Source: Enterococcus_E cecorum_B (GTDB lineage Bacteria; Bacillota; Bacilli; Lactobacillales; Enterococcaceae). Taken from it: 33,293 nucleotides of DNA. The position numbers and the translations under genes are program-made. This document shows, in pieces, positions 1 through 7,336 of this stretch. Numbering within the stretch: position 1 is the stretch's first letter; each line of letters starts with the position of its first letter. The notes beneath the pieces were generated by a model. It saw nothing but the letters and a program-made list of their open reading frames with translations, ran no database searches and was not told the origin of the DNA. Location: positions 1-33,293 of the forward strand of contig CAMMST010000021.1 in the NCBI GenBank assembly GCA_946499615.1. Reading direction: 5' to 3'.

Positions 1-567
1 TTAACCGTTGCTTATATGAATCAAGAAAGCCTTGCACTTACATTAAAAACAGGTTTCATGACGTATTATTCCCGTAGTCGTCAAGAACTTTGGAAAAAAG
101 GCGAAACTAGTGGTAATTACCAACATCTGGTAAATTTAAAGGCAGATTGTGATCGTGATAGCCTCGTTGCGATTGTCAGTAAAGATGGTCCTGCTTGTCA
201 TTTAAATACCGACAGTTGTTTTAACGATTATCTCTATTGTAAAGATGAAGCAGTGGAATTTAGTTTGGATGAATTAGCCAAATTAATTGCCACACGCCAA
301 ACAGAACCGAAAGAAGGGAGCTATACTTCCTATTTATTCGAAAAAGGCTTAGAGAAAATTTTGAAAAAAGTGGGCGAGGAGAGTACAGAAGTCATCATTG
401 GGGCGATGAAAGAAGACAAAGCTGAAACTACTTTTGAATTAGCCGATTTAACTTATCATTTATTAGTTTTAATGATTAATCAAAAAATTTCCCTTCAAGA
501 TGTCCAAAAAGAATTAGCCAAACGTCATATTGTCGATCATAAGGTGAAGCAAGAAACCATGCAGTAA
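1..567 (+). CDS. hisIE: HisIE, bifunctional phosphoribosyl-AMP cyclohydrolase / phosphoribosyl-ATP pyrophosphatase (5' end outside window)
   Basis: This fused enzyme catalyses steps 2 and 3 of histidine biosynthesis in the cytoplasm: HisE hydrolyses PR-ATP to PR-AMP and HisI opens the adenine ring. The frame is open from base 1, and codons 1-15 (LTVAY) match the HisI N-terminus just before the first Met at 16. The gene is therefore cut by the window edge, not begun at that Met. The HisI part shows YYSRSR, LWKKGETSG and the metal-binding cysteine region CDRDS...GPACH...SCF. The HisE part follows with SYTSYLFEKGLEKILKKVGEE and the ELADLTYHLLVLM helix, including the acidic EE/E..D residues typical of the MazG-like fold. 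HisIE is normally the last gene of a his operon, and here it is followed directly by a new promoter for glyQS. No obvious terminator lies between its stop and that promoter. Confidence 0.95.
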   Translation, partial: LTVAYMNQESLALTLKTGFMTYYSRSRQELWKKGETSGNYQHLVNLKADCDRDSLVAIVSKDGPACHLNTDSCFNDYLYCKDEAVEFSLDELAKLIATRQTEPKEGSYTSYLFEKGLEKILKKVGEESTEVIIGAMKEDKAETTFELADLTYHLLVLMINQKISLQDVQKELAKRHIVDHKVKQETMQ

Positions 568-581
568 ATTTTCAAAAACTA

Positions 582-611
582 TTGACAAACTAAAAGAAAA
601 ACGAGTAAACT
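582..611 (+). promoter_or_regulatory. Probable promoter of the glyQS leader
   Basis: TTGACA (582-587) is a perfect -35 box. TAAACT (606-611) lies 18 bases downstream as a moderate -10. Transcription would begin just before the T-box stem I at about 617. Confidence 0.65.
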
Positions 612-835
612 GTAGATAAATTTAATACATGCGTTGAACAATTAAAGAATAAAAATCACTATGATAGCGAGTCTGGGAAGGTGCAAGCCAGATATATATT
701 TTTATTTGCGGCGATTGGGAGCATAAATTTATTCAAATGAAGCTGCCGAATTTATTCGGAAGTAGGGTGGAACCGCGAAATAAGATTTTTCGTCCCTATA
801 GTTACCAAAAACAAAGGTGACTATGGGGACTTTTT
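612..835 (+). promoter_or_regulatory. T-box riboswitch leader of glyQS (tRNA-Gly sensing)
   Basis: The signature AGGGTGGAACCGCG lies at 764-777. Stem I can be closed by TAAATTTA at 617-624 pairing with TAAATTTA at 724-731. A stem III hairpin is CCGAA/TTCGG at 746-759. The antiterminator 3' strand (about 791-798, CGTCCCTA) overlaps the 5' arm of the terminator, giving the usual choice between the two folds. The bulge reads TGGA, which would pair with an acceptor end whose discriminator base is U, as in tRNA-Gly. A GGC triplet at 710-712, on the 3' side of stem I, is the best candidate glycine specifier, although GGG and GGA triplets lie close by, so the exact register is inferred. Uncharged tRNA-Gly should stabilise the antiterminator and let transcription reach glyQ. 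Confidence 0.93.
792..835 (+). terminator. T-box-controlled intrinsic terminator
   Basis: A 15-bp stem (792-806 with 816-830, with G-U pairs) has a 9-base loop and is followed by TTTTT at 831-835. It is the regulated terminator of the glycyl T-box. Confidence 0.9.
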
Positions 836-839
836 GCAT

Positions 840-1030
840 CAAGGATGTGAGCCGGGTCGTTTAGCTCCAAGCAGCTAAGGTTGTCCGGAATGTCAGGAAA
901 ATCCATTATGTTTTAAGATTTTCCTAGACAGGCCGGCTTAGAAGCACAGGAGCTACCCGCCGAACACAGATTACCAAGGATGTGAGCCGGGTCGATCAGC
1001 TACGAGCAAAAGGTTATCAATCTAACATCC
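840..1030 (+). repeat. Structured intergenic repeat element between the T-box terminator and glyQ
   Basis: A 20-base sequence beginning CAAGGATGTGAGCC occurs exactly at 840-859 and again at 975-994. Similarity continues imperfectly for about another 25 bases (AGCT, AGCA and AAGGTT are shared in order). Between the copies lies a nested imperfect inverted repeat. Its pairs are 853-857 with 955-959, 863-868 with 949-954, 875-879 with 937-941, 885-888 with 933-936, and a 9-bp core 895-903 with 917-925 (flanked by GTC 892-894 with GAC 927-929) around a 13-base loop. A second stem can form between GGATGT (978-983) and ACATCC (1025-1030). No coding frame is evident. The layout of about 190 bases in two independent stem-loops recalls small palindromic repeats described in enterococci (EFAR-type), but sequence identity with them cannot be checked here. 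Confidence 0.7.
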
Positions 1031-1082
1031 AAAATTATCAAAAACCCATAGTCTACTAAATGTAAAGAAAAGGAGCATTTGC

Positions 1083-1991
1083 ATGTCAAAATTAACTGTA
1101 CAAGAAATGATTTTAACCTTGCAAAAATTCTGGTCAGACAATGGCTGTATGTTAATGCAAGCCTATGACACAGAAAAAGGAGCAGGAACCATGAGCCCTT
1201 ATACCTTTTTAAGAGCAATCGGGCCAGAACCATGGAATGCGGCATATGTTGAACCATCTCGTCGTCCTGCTGATGGTCGATATGGGGAAAACCCTAACCG
1301 TTTATACCAACATCATCAATTCCAAGTTGTTATGAAACCATCTCCTGAAAATATTCAAGAACTATATCTTGAAAGTTTGAAACTATTAGGAATTGATCCA
1401 TTAGCGCATGATATCCGTTTTGTGGAAGATAACTGGGAAAACCCTTCAATGGGCTGTGCAGGTCTTGGTTGGGAAGTTTGGTTAGACGGTATGGAAATTA
1501 CGCAATTTACATATTTCCAACAAGTAGGGGGACTCGCTTGTCATCCGGTAACTGCTGAAATTACTTATGGTTTGGAACGTCTTGCTTCATACATTCAAGA
1601 AGTTGAAAGTGTTTATGATTTAGAGTGGACCAATGGCGTAAAATATGGCGAAATTTTCCGTCATCCTGAATATGAACATTCTAAATACTCATTTGAATTA
1701 AGTGACCAAGAATTATTACTTTCTAACTTTAATCATTTTGAAGCTGAAGCCAAACGTTGTATTGAAGAAAACTTAGTACATCCAGCTTATGATTATATTT
1801 TAAAATGTTCACATAATTTCAACCTACTAGATGCCCGTGGTGCGGTATCGGTAACTGAACGTGCAGGCTATTTAGCACGTATTCGTAATATGGCTAGAGA
1901 AGTAGCGAAACGTTTTGTGGAAGAACGTAAAAAATTAGGTTTCCCATTATTATCACGTGAAGAAGCCCAAAAATATTTAGATGAGGAGTAA
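1083..1991 (+). CDS. glyQ: Glycyl-tRNA synthetase alpha subunit
   Basis: This is the catalytic subunit of the tetrameric (alpha2beta2) bacterial glycyl-tRNA synthetase, which forms glycyl-AMP and charges tRNA-Gly in the cytoplasm. The 302-residue product has the full family length. It shows the class II core in order: MILTLQKFW near the N-terminus, GAGTMSPYTFLRA, PSRRPADGRYG (motif 2 arginine region), RLYQHHQFQV, and the EITYGLERLA segment. An AGGAG ribosome site (1071-1075) precedes the ATG. It lies behind the glycyl T-box and the repeat element, and its stop overlaps the ribosome site of glyS, so the two subunits are made together. An antisense frame at 1000-1257 is a shadow of this gene. 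Confidence 0.97.
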   Translation: MSKLTVQEMILTLQKFWSDNGCMLMQAYDTEKGAGTMSPYTFLRAIGPEPWNAAYVEPSRRPADGRYGENPNRLYQHHQFQVVMKPSPENIQELYLESLKLLGIDPLAHDIRFVEDNWENPSMGCAGLGWEVWLDGMEITQFTYFQQVGGLACHPVTAEITYGLERLASYIQEVESVYDLEWTNGVKYGEIFRHPEYEHSKYSFELSDQELLLSNFNHFEAEAKRCIEENLVHPAYDYILKCSHNFNLLDARGAVSVTERAGYLARIRNMAREVAKRFVEERKKLGFPLLSREEAQKYLDEE

Positions 1992-1995
1992 GAGA

Positions 1996-4062
1996 ATGGC
2001 TAAGAATTTTTTATTAGAAATTGGTTTAGAAGAAATGCCGGCACATGTAGTTTTGCCAAGTATGAATCAATTAAAAGAAAAGTGTGAAAAGTTTTTAAAT
2101 GAACAACATCTAGAATTTCAAACAATTAAAGCCTATTCTACCCCTCGACGTTTGGCTTTAGTTGTAGAAGGACTAGCAGAAAAACAAGCCGATATTCATG
2201 AAGAAGTAAAAGGACCTGCGAAAAAAATTGCTTTAGACAATGAAGGAAACTGGAGCAAAGCAGCGCAAGGTTTTGTTCGTGGACAAGGCTTAACAACGGA
2301 CGATATTACCTTTAAAGAATTAAAAGGTGTAGAGTATGTCTATGTCGAAAAACATATTGCAGGGAAACCAACCACTGAAGTATTAAAAGAATTACCACAA
2401 GTGATTCAAAGTTTGACTTTCCCAGTTACGATGCATTGGAATAAATATGATTTTGAATATATTCGTCCAATTCATTGGTTAGTAGCTTTATTTGGTGAAG
2501 AAGTGGTTGATTTCAGTATTTTAGATGTGCATACTGGTCGTAAAAGCCGCGGTCATCGTTTCTTAGGCCATGAAACGACCTTTAATCATGCGGATGAATA
2601 TCTAGAAAAATTAGCTGCTGAATTTGTGATTGCCGATCAAGTGAAACGTCAAGCGATGATTGAAGAACAAATCGAACAAATCGCTCAAGAAAATAATTAC
2701 CGAGTGAATCTTGATCCTGAATTATTAGAAGAAGTGGTTAATCTTGTCGAATACCCAACAGCTTTTGTGGGTGATTTTGAAGAAAAATATTTATCAGTAC
2801 CAAAAGAAGTCTTAATTACATCGATGAAAGAGCATCAACGCTATTTTGATGTGATGAATCAAGCTGGCGAATTATTACCGCACTTTATCTCTGTTCGTAA
2901 TGGGAATAGTGAACAGCTTGAAAATGTGATTAAAGGAAATCAAAAAGTATTGACTGCCCGTTTAGAAGACGCGGAATTCTTCTATGCAGAAGACCAAAAA
3001 TTAACCATTGATTTTTGTGTCAATAAACTAAAAAATGTGGCATTCCATGAAAAAATTGGTAGTATCTATGAAAAAATGCAACGCGTGACTAAAATTAGTG
3101 AACTTTTAGCGAAAACATATGGTCTAGATGCGCAACAAACAGCTGATTTAGCCCGTGCGAGTCAAATTTATAAGTTTGATTTAGTGACCAATATGGTTGG
3201 CGAATTCCCTGAACTACAAGGAATCATGGGTGAAAAATATGCTTTATTACAAGGTGAAAATAAAGCTGTCAGCCAAGCGATTCGTGAACACTACTTACCA
3301 ATTTCAAGTACTGGTGAAATTCCTGAAACTCAAGTGGGTGCTTTATTAGCCATTGCCGATAAGTTGGATTCTATCGTGACTTTCTTTGCGGCTGGTATGG
3401 TGCCAAGTGGTTCCAATGATCCATATGCATTGCGTCGCCAAGCTTACGGTATTGTACGTATTGTCTTAGAAAACCAAATGAGCTTCCCATTAGCAAGTCT
3501 TTTAACAGAGGTGAAGGCTTTATTAAATCCAATGGTTGAAACATATGGATTTGATTTAAATAATATTGATGTTGAAGTATTAGATTTCTTTGCGGCACGT
3601 ATGAAACAATACTTATCATTAGCAGAAATTCGCTATGATATTATTGATGCAGCCTTACAAGCAACCCAAGAAGATTTAGCTGCGCAATATTTAACTGCAC
3701 AATTAATTCAAGAACATAGTCAAACAGAAAGCTTTAAACCAGCGATGGAAGCTTTGACACGTGTAGTGAACTTAGCGAAAAAAGCAGATACCATTGTGGA
3801 AGTGGATGAAGCATTATTTGAAAGTGATGTTGAACGTGAATTTGCAAATCAAGTGCAAACAACCTTGGCAAGTCTTTCAGATGATTTGAAAGAAAATTAT
3901 CAAGCTTTAGTAGCACTCGAACCAGTGATTGTGAAGTACTTTGAAGATACCATGATTATGGCTGAAGACGAAGCAGTTCGTAATAATCGTTTGAGTTTAT
4001 TAAAACAATTAGCACAATCTATTGAAAAATTAGCAAAATTAGATGTCTTAGTGACAAAATAA
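1996..4062 (+). CDS. glyS: Glycyl-tRNA synthetase beta subunit
   Basis: This is the tRNA-binding partner of GlyQ. The start was set at the ATG at 1996 because AGGAG at 1984-1988 lies 7 bases upstream. An in-frame ATG at 1981 would lie inside glyQ and lacks a ribosome site. The resulting 688 residues match the usual beta-subunit length. Recognisable features are the N-terminal LLEIGLEEMPA, the RPIHWLVALFG and TGRKSRGHRFLG segments, the HD-like region around TNMVGEFPELQGIMGEKYA, GSNDPYALRRQAYGIVRI, and the C-terminal anticodon-binding-like domain ending in FFEDTMIMAED-type sequence with NRLSLLKQLA. It is transcribed with glyQ and followed by a hairpin terminator. Confidence 0.97.
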   Translation: MAKNFLLEIGLEEMPAHVVLPSMNQLKEKCEKFLNEQHLEFQTIKAYSTPRRLALVVEGLAEKQADIHEEVKGPAKKIALDNEGNWSKAAQGFVRGQGLTTDDITFKELKGVEYVYVEKHIAGKPTTEVLKELPQVIQSLTFPVTMHWNKYDFEYIRPIHWLVALFGEEVVDFSILDVHTGRKSRGHRFLGHETTFNHADEYLEKLAAEFVIADQVKRQAMIEEQIEQIAQENNYRVNLDPELLEEVVNLVEYPTAFVGDFEEKYLSVPKEVLITSMKEHQRYFDVMNQAGELLPHFISVRNGNSEQLENVIKGNQKVLTARLEDAEFFYAEDQKLTIDFCVNKLKNVAFHEKIGSIYEKMQRVTKISELLAKTYGLDAQQTADLARASQIYKFDLVTNMVGEFPELQGIMGEKYALLQGENKAVSQAIREHYLPISSTGEIPETQVGALLAIADKLDSIVTFFAAGMVPSGSNDPYALRRQAYGIVRIVLENQMSFPLASLLTEVKALLNPMVETYGFDLNNIDVEVLDFFAARMKQYLSLAEIRYDIIDAALQATQEDLAAQYLTAQLIQEHSQTESFKPAMEALTRVVNLAKKADTIVEVDEALFESDVEREFANQVQTTLASLSDDLKENYQALVALEPVIVKYFEDTMIMAEDEAVRNNRLSLLKQLAQSIEKLAKLDVLVTK

Positions 4063-4066
4063 AGAT

Positions 4067-4106
4067 AATAGGCTAGCTTGCAATCTCGCGAACTAGCCTA
4101 TTTTTT
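4067..4106 (+). terminator. Terminator after glyQS (convergent gap)
   Basis: A 10-bp stem pairs AATAGGCTAG (4067-4076) with CTAGCCTATT (4093-4102), followed by T's to 4106. The gap to the convergent gene is only 45 bases. The minus-strand U run is weaker, so action on the opposing transcript is possible but less certain. Confidence 0.85.
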
Positions 4107-4107
4107 C

Positions 4108-4788
4108 TTATATTTCATACATTTCGCTAAATGGTAGAACAATTCCTTGTGCATCCGTTAATAAATCAATAAATTTTTGTGGATCTTGTTTAATCACTGG
4201 AAAAGTATTGTAGTGGATCGGTAAGACCGTTTTGGCTTGAATGCGTTTGGCACATCTTGCGGCTTGTTTTGGTCCCATGGTGTAATTATCGCCTATAGGT
4301 AAGCAAGCAAAGTCAATCTCATAATCTTCCCCTAATAAATCCATTTCCATAAATTCGGCGGTATCACCTGCATGATAGAAAGTTTTCCCATCTGCTTCGA
4401 TGATAATACCAGCCGGGTTACCAAGATAATGGACTTGTCCTTCGTATTCTAAACTAGAAGTATGTAGCGCATGCGTCATTGTGACACGACCAAACGGAAA
4501 ATCAAAACCACCACCAATATTCATGCCGTGTACTTTCTGCCCTAAATTAGCAAAGAAGTTGGCGATTTCCGCTACTGCAATAATTGTCGGCTGTTGATGT
4601 TTGATTAAATCAAAGACACCGGCGACATGATCTGCGTGACCATGCGTTAAAATAATATAATCAACTTTTAAATGATTTGCTTGCCACATTTCTGGTAGAT
4701 TGGCATCAATATAAGGGTCAATGATGATTTTAGTGCCATCTACTAATTCTAAATAAATCGTGGAATGTCCTAAATGTGCAATTTTCAT
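4108..4788 (-). CDS. UPF0173 family metal-dependent hydrolase (beta-lactamase fold, YtkL-like)
   Basis: This cytoplasmic protein of the metallo-beta-lactamase fold belongs to the UPF0173 family; its physiological substrate is not known. Visible motifs are the N-terminal strand with GHSTIYLE, the HxHxDH metal motif in ILTHGHADHVAG, FYHAGDT as the later Asp-bearing metal motif, and the terminal LPIHYNTFP histidine. The start chosen is the ATG at 4788, since GAGGTG (4795-4800 on the opposite strand) lies 6 bases upstream. A GTG three codons earlier falls inside that ribosome site. The 226 residues fit the family length. It has its own promoter downstream of the AEC transporter gene on the same strand. 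Confidence 0.9.
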   Translation of the reverse strand: MKIAHLGHSTIYLELVDGTKIIIDPYIDANLPEMWQANHLKVDYIILTHGHADHVAGVFDLIKHQQPTIIAVAEIANFFANLGQKVHGMNIGGGFDFPFGRVTMTHALHTSSLEYEGQVHYLGNPAGIIIEADGKTFYHAGDTAEFMEMDLLGEDYEIDFACLPIGDNYTMGPKQAARCAKRIQAKTVLPIHYNTFPVIKQDPQKFIDLLTDAQGIVLPFSEMYEI

Positions 4789-4816
4789 TTTATTCACCTC
4801 AAAGTGTTTTTCTTTT

Positions 4817-4846
4817 ATTATATTCCCAAATTACTTTATTTCGCAA
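4817..4846 (-). promoter_or_regulatory. Promoter of the UPF0173 hydrolase gene
   Basis: On the minus strand TTGCGA (4846-4841) is followed after 18 bases by TATAAT (4822-4817), about 30 bases upstream of the start codon. Confidence 0.7.
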
Positions 4847-4853
4847 ATTTGAC

Positions 4854-5801
4854 TTAAATAAACTGCATGATAAATAAGAGAACAGGAATAAAAAATAAAT
4901 AGACAAAAACGGACAAACTCATCGTGGTGGCCGCAAAAATTTCATCCGCGTGATAACTTCTAGCTAAAATTGGTACTGAGTTTTGAACAGGCATGCTGGA
5001 TTGCACCATAAAGACTAGCATCATCAAATGTGGCACTGAGATAAATTGAGCGAGCACATAAACAATGATTGGTGAAAGAATAAAACGTCCAAACAAGACC
5101 AATAAGGCTTCTTTAGTCAGCCTTAAGTTAGCAATTCCTTGATAATACAACATGATACCAATAGCTAACATCGAAAGTGGGGTAGTTAAATTTCCTAAAT
5201 GATTGCCCAATGTTTGAAGGCTATTAGGAACTGACCAATTGAGAAATACCCAAAAAATCCCAATCATAAAACCAAGTAAAGCAGGAGTAAATAGTTTTTT
5301 TAGGAAAATGAGCGGATGAAAGGATAGGGTGGCTTGATCGCGAATCGCACTATCCTTGGCAATTTCGAAAACGCCAATTGTCCAGAAAAAACTCGTATTG
5401 ACAATGTAGTAGAGCAAGACATAGGGAACAGCTTTTTCACCAAAGATAGCCAAATTAATCGGTAAGCCAATAAAAATCGTATTCGAGCAAGTAAACATTG
5501 TTGAAAAAGTACCGTGATGTTTTTTAGGTAACTTGAATAGATGGATGATTGCTTTACTAATAAAAAAAGTTAAAAACATCGAAACAATGGGAATAAGCGT
5601 CCCTGAAATTAAGGTTAGAAATTCTTCTTTGGTAAAGTTTGCGGTAATATTTAAAAACATACTGCAAGGAAGTCCTAAGTTTAAAACCATTTTAGAAAAA
5701 GTATCCGCTGTCTCATTGCTAAACCATTGACGATAAGAGAAAAAATAGCCTAAAAACATTAAGACAAAAATCACTAGGATATTAAGATAAGATTGTAACA
5801 T
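4854..5801 (-). CDS. AEC (auxin efflux carrier) family transporter
   Basis: This polytopic membrane protein of 315 residues has about ten hydrophobic segments arranged as two halves, as in AEC-family permeases. These carry organic anions such as malate in some lactic acid bacteria; the substrate here is unknown. Supporting features are the N-terminal helix NILVIFVLMFLGYFF, the conserved FSKMVLNLGLPCSMF region, NTIFIGLPINLAIFG (the conserved asparagine/proline helix), and the closing MVQSSMPVQNSVPILARSY segment with an ATTMSLSVF helix. AAAGGAGG lies 7 bases upstream of the ATG. It sits alone between the yidC terminator and the hydrolase gene, without a linked malolactic or citrate gene that would hint at substrate. 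Confidence 0.9.
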   Translation of the reverse strand: MLQSYLNILVIFVLMFLGYFFSYRQWFSNETADTFSKMVLNLGLPCSMFLNITANFTKEEFLTLISGTLIPIVSMFLTFFISKAIIHLFKLPKKHHGTFSTMFTCSNTIFIGLPINLAIFGEKAVPYVLLYYIVNTSFFWTIGVFEIAKDSAIRDQATLSFHPLIFLKKLFTPALLGFMIGIFWVFLNWSVPNSLQTLGNHLGNLTTPLSMLAIGIMLYYQGIANLRLTKEALLVLFGRFILSPIIVYVLAQFISVPHLMMLVFMVQSSMPVQNSVPILARSYHADEIFAATTMSLSVFVYLFFIPVLLFIMQFI

Positions 5802-5860
5802 CGAAAGCCTCCTTTGCTATGATTTTAGCACGGATGGGTGGAAAGAAAAACAATAGATAT

Positions 5861-5893
5861 AAAAAAACTGCCAGTAAAAATTCTTACTGACAG
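5861..5893 (-). terminator. Terminator of yidC
   Basis: Read on the minus strand, CTG-CAGTAA pairs with TTACTG-CAG (outer pair 5868-5870/5891-5893, inner 5872-5877/5884-5889). It is followed by seven T's (complement of 5861-5867). Confidence 0.8.
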
Positions 5894-5901
5894 TAAATTG
5901 A

Positions 5902-6864
5902 TTATTTACGGCGATTTTGTTTACCAGCATTGCGACCACCATTTTTATTCGCTTTAGGTGATTGATTTTTCACTGGTGGGCGATAAGTACTAGACGCTTT
6001 AGTTGAAGCTTTCTTTTCGCCATCTAAACTATAATCTTTCGAAACGACAATTTTTGGTGGATGTAATTTCATTTCTTCAGCAATTTTAGCTTTCAAACGT
6101 GGACGCATAATGATATTGGTAATGACTGTTTGGATGCAGGCAACAACCCCACCAACTGCCCAATAAAGTGCGACCCCAGCAGGTGAACTGAAGGAGAAGA
6201 AAATCATCATAATAGGTGACATGTACATCATCATTTGCATCTGTTTCTTTTGATCTTCTGGAATATTAAACATGCTTAAATAACTTTGTAAAAGATATAA
6301 TGCACCTGTAATGATTACTAAAGCAAAACTTGTTTTTCCAAGATTGATGCCATAGAATGTTGCACTTGAAATACCTGGAGTATAACGAGCAGTTGCAAAT
6401 AATGCAGCGAAAATAGGCATTTGAATTAAGATTGGCAGACATCCTGCACCAAAGCTTCCAAACATGCTTGTGCCATTTTCGGAATAAATTCGTTGCATAT
6501 CACGTTGAGCTTTTTGTTGTTGCTCAATGGTCGTTGCTTCTTTCATTTTTGCTTGGATAATATCAAGCTGAGGTTTTAAAAATTGCATTTTTTCAGATTG
6601 AACCATCATTTTATGGGATTGATAAATATTTAAAGGTAAAATAATCAATCGAACAATGATAGTGATAAAGATAATAGCCCAACCATAGTTCCAATGCCAG
6701 TTATCCACCATGTACTGAATACAATTCCCTAGTGGCACAACTAAAAAGCGATAAATCCAACCATTAGGATCTGGGTTTCCGTGTTTGTCCATTTTCACAC
6801 AGCCTGATAAGAAAAAGACGAGTGAAAGTAAACTTGCACTATAAAGGTATTTTTTTAATTTCAT
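5902..6864 (-). CDS. yidC: Membrane protein insertase YidC (OxaA family lipoprotein)
   Basis: YidC inserts membrane proteins alone or with SecYEG. The 320-residue product starts with a lipoprotein signal whose lipobox is LSGC, with Cys22 as the lipidated residue. This is followed by an extracellular loop, then the conserved YidC helices. IIFITIIVRLIILPLNIYQS carries the groove arginine; next come the QMPIFAALFA region, the LYLLQSYLSMF helix and MMIFFSFSSPAGVALYWAVGG. The tail is very basic (NGGRNAGKQNRRK), which suits ribosome contact. The start was placed at 6864 because AGGAAG lies 6 bases upstream; an in-frame ATG at 6882 lacks a ribosome site and sits only about a dozen bases from the predicted transcription start. 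Firmicutes usually carry two YidC paralogues, and which one this is was not resolved. Confidence 0.95.
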   Translation of the reverse strand: MKLKKYLYSASLLSLVFFLSGCVKMDKHGNPDPNGWIYRFLVVPLGNCIQYMVDNWHWNYGWAIIFITIIVRLIILPLNIYQSHKMMVQSEKMQFLKPQLDIIQAKMKEATTIEQQQKAQRDMQRIYSENGTSMFGSFGAGCLPILIQMPIFAALFATARYTPGISSATFYGINLGKTSFALVIITGALYLLQSYLSMFNIPEDQKKQMQMMMYMSPIMMIFFSFSSPAGVALYWAVGGVVACIQTVITNIIMRPRLKAKIAEEMKLHPPKIVVSKDYSLDGEKKASTKASSTYRPPVKNQSPKANKNGGRNAGKQNRRK

Positions 6865-6900
6865 TTGTTTCTTCCTTTGCATTTAATTTACACAAGAAAT

Positions 6901-6929
6901 ACTATACTAAATTTAGACTTGAATTTCAA
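6901..6929 (-). promoter_or_regulatory. Promoter of yidC
   Basis: The minus strand reads TTGAAA (6929-6924), a 17-base spacer, then TATAGT (6906-6901). It sits in the gap after the acylphosphatase gene. Confidence 0.7.
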
Positions 6930-6949
6930 TTGTACAAGTGAGAAATTCC

Positions 6950-7237
6950 TCAATAGGTCACTTTAAATTTTGTATAATCTGGAATGGTTGTATCTTTTTC
7001 AATTTGAAATTTATCGACTCTACCATACGGTGCTGGTGAAGCTTTGACTCTTTCAATGAAGAGTGACATATCTTGATAATTACCAACGGCTTCAATGGTT
7101 ACTGATCCGTCCATTTCATTTTTGACGGTACCATTGATTCCTAATTCATCCGCTAAAATTTTGGTCATGTAGCGAAATCCAACCCCTTGGACCACGCCAG
7201 CGACATTCATACGATATTTTACGACTGCTTGTGACAT
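6950..7237 (-). CDS. acyP: Acylphosphatase
   Basis: This small cytoplasmic enzyme hydrolyses carboxyl-phosphate bonds such as acetyl phosphate. The 95-residue protein covers the complete ferredoxin-like domain. The phosphate-binding loop GVVQGVGFRYMT carries the catalytic arginine, and NGTVKNEMDGSVTIEA holds the catalytic asparagine. The ending FKVTY is typical. GGTG lies 6 bases before the ATG. It is divergent from the methyltransferase gene and upstream of yidC on the same strand, a neighbourhood seen in other Lactobacillales as far as I recall. Confidence 0.95.
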   Translation of the reverse strand: MSQAVVKYRMNVAGVVQGVGFRYMTKILADELGINGTVKNEMDGSVTIEAVGNYQDMSLFIERVKASPAPYGRVDKFQIEKDTTIPDYTKFKVTY

Positions 7238-7267
7238 TGAATCACCTTCTTTAATTTTTTCAATTCT

Positions 7268-7304
7268 ATTATATCAAAAAAATGCTAGAAAACTATGGTA
7301 TAAT
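7268..7304. promoter_or_regulatory. Back-to-back divergent promoters for acyP and the rRNA methyltransferase gene
   Basis: A minus-strand extended -10, TGATATAAT (TATAAT at 7273-7268), faces acyP. A plus-strand extended -10, TGGTATAAT (TATAAT at 7299-7304), faces the methyltransferase gene. Neither has a good -35 box, as expected for extended -10 promoters. Their upstream contact regions overlap. Confidence 0.65.
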
Positions 7305-7336
7305 ATGGAACAGAACTTAATAATTTGAGGTGGACA

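Noticed and set aside
1..567. hisIE as an N-terminally truncated pseudogene
   Set aside because: The frame is open to base 1 and codons before the first Met match HisI, so the gene is simply cut by the window edge.
6865..6882. Earlier ATG of yidC giving six extra residues
   Set aside because: It has no ribosome site and lies almost at the predicted transcription start; the ATG at 6864 has AGGAAG at the right distance.
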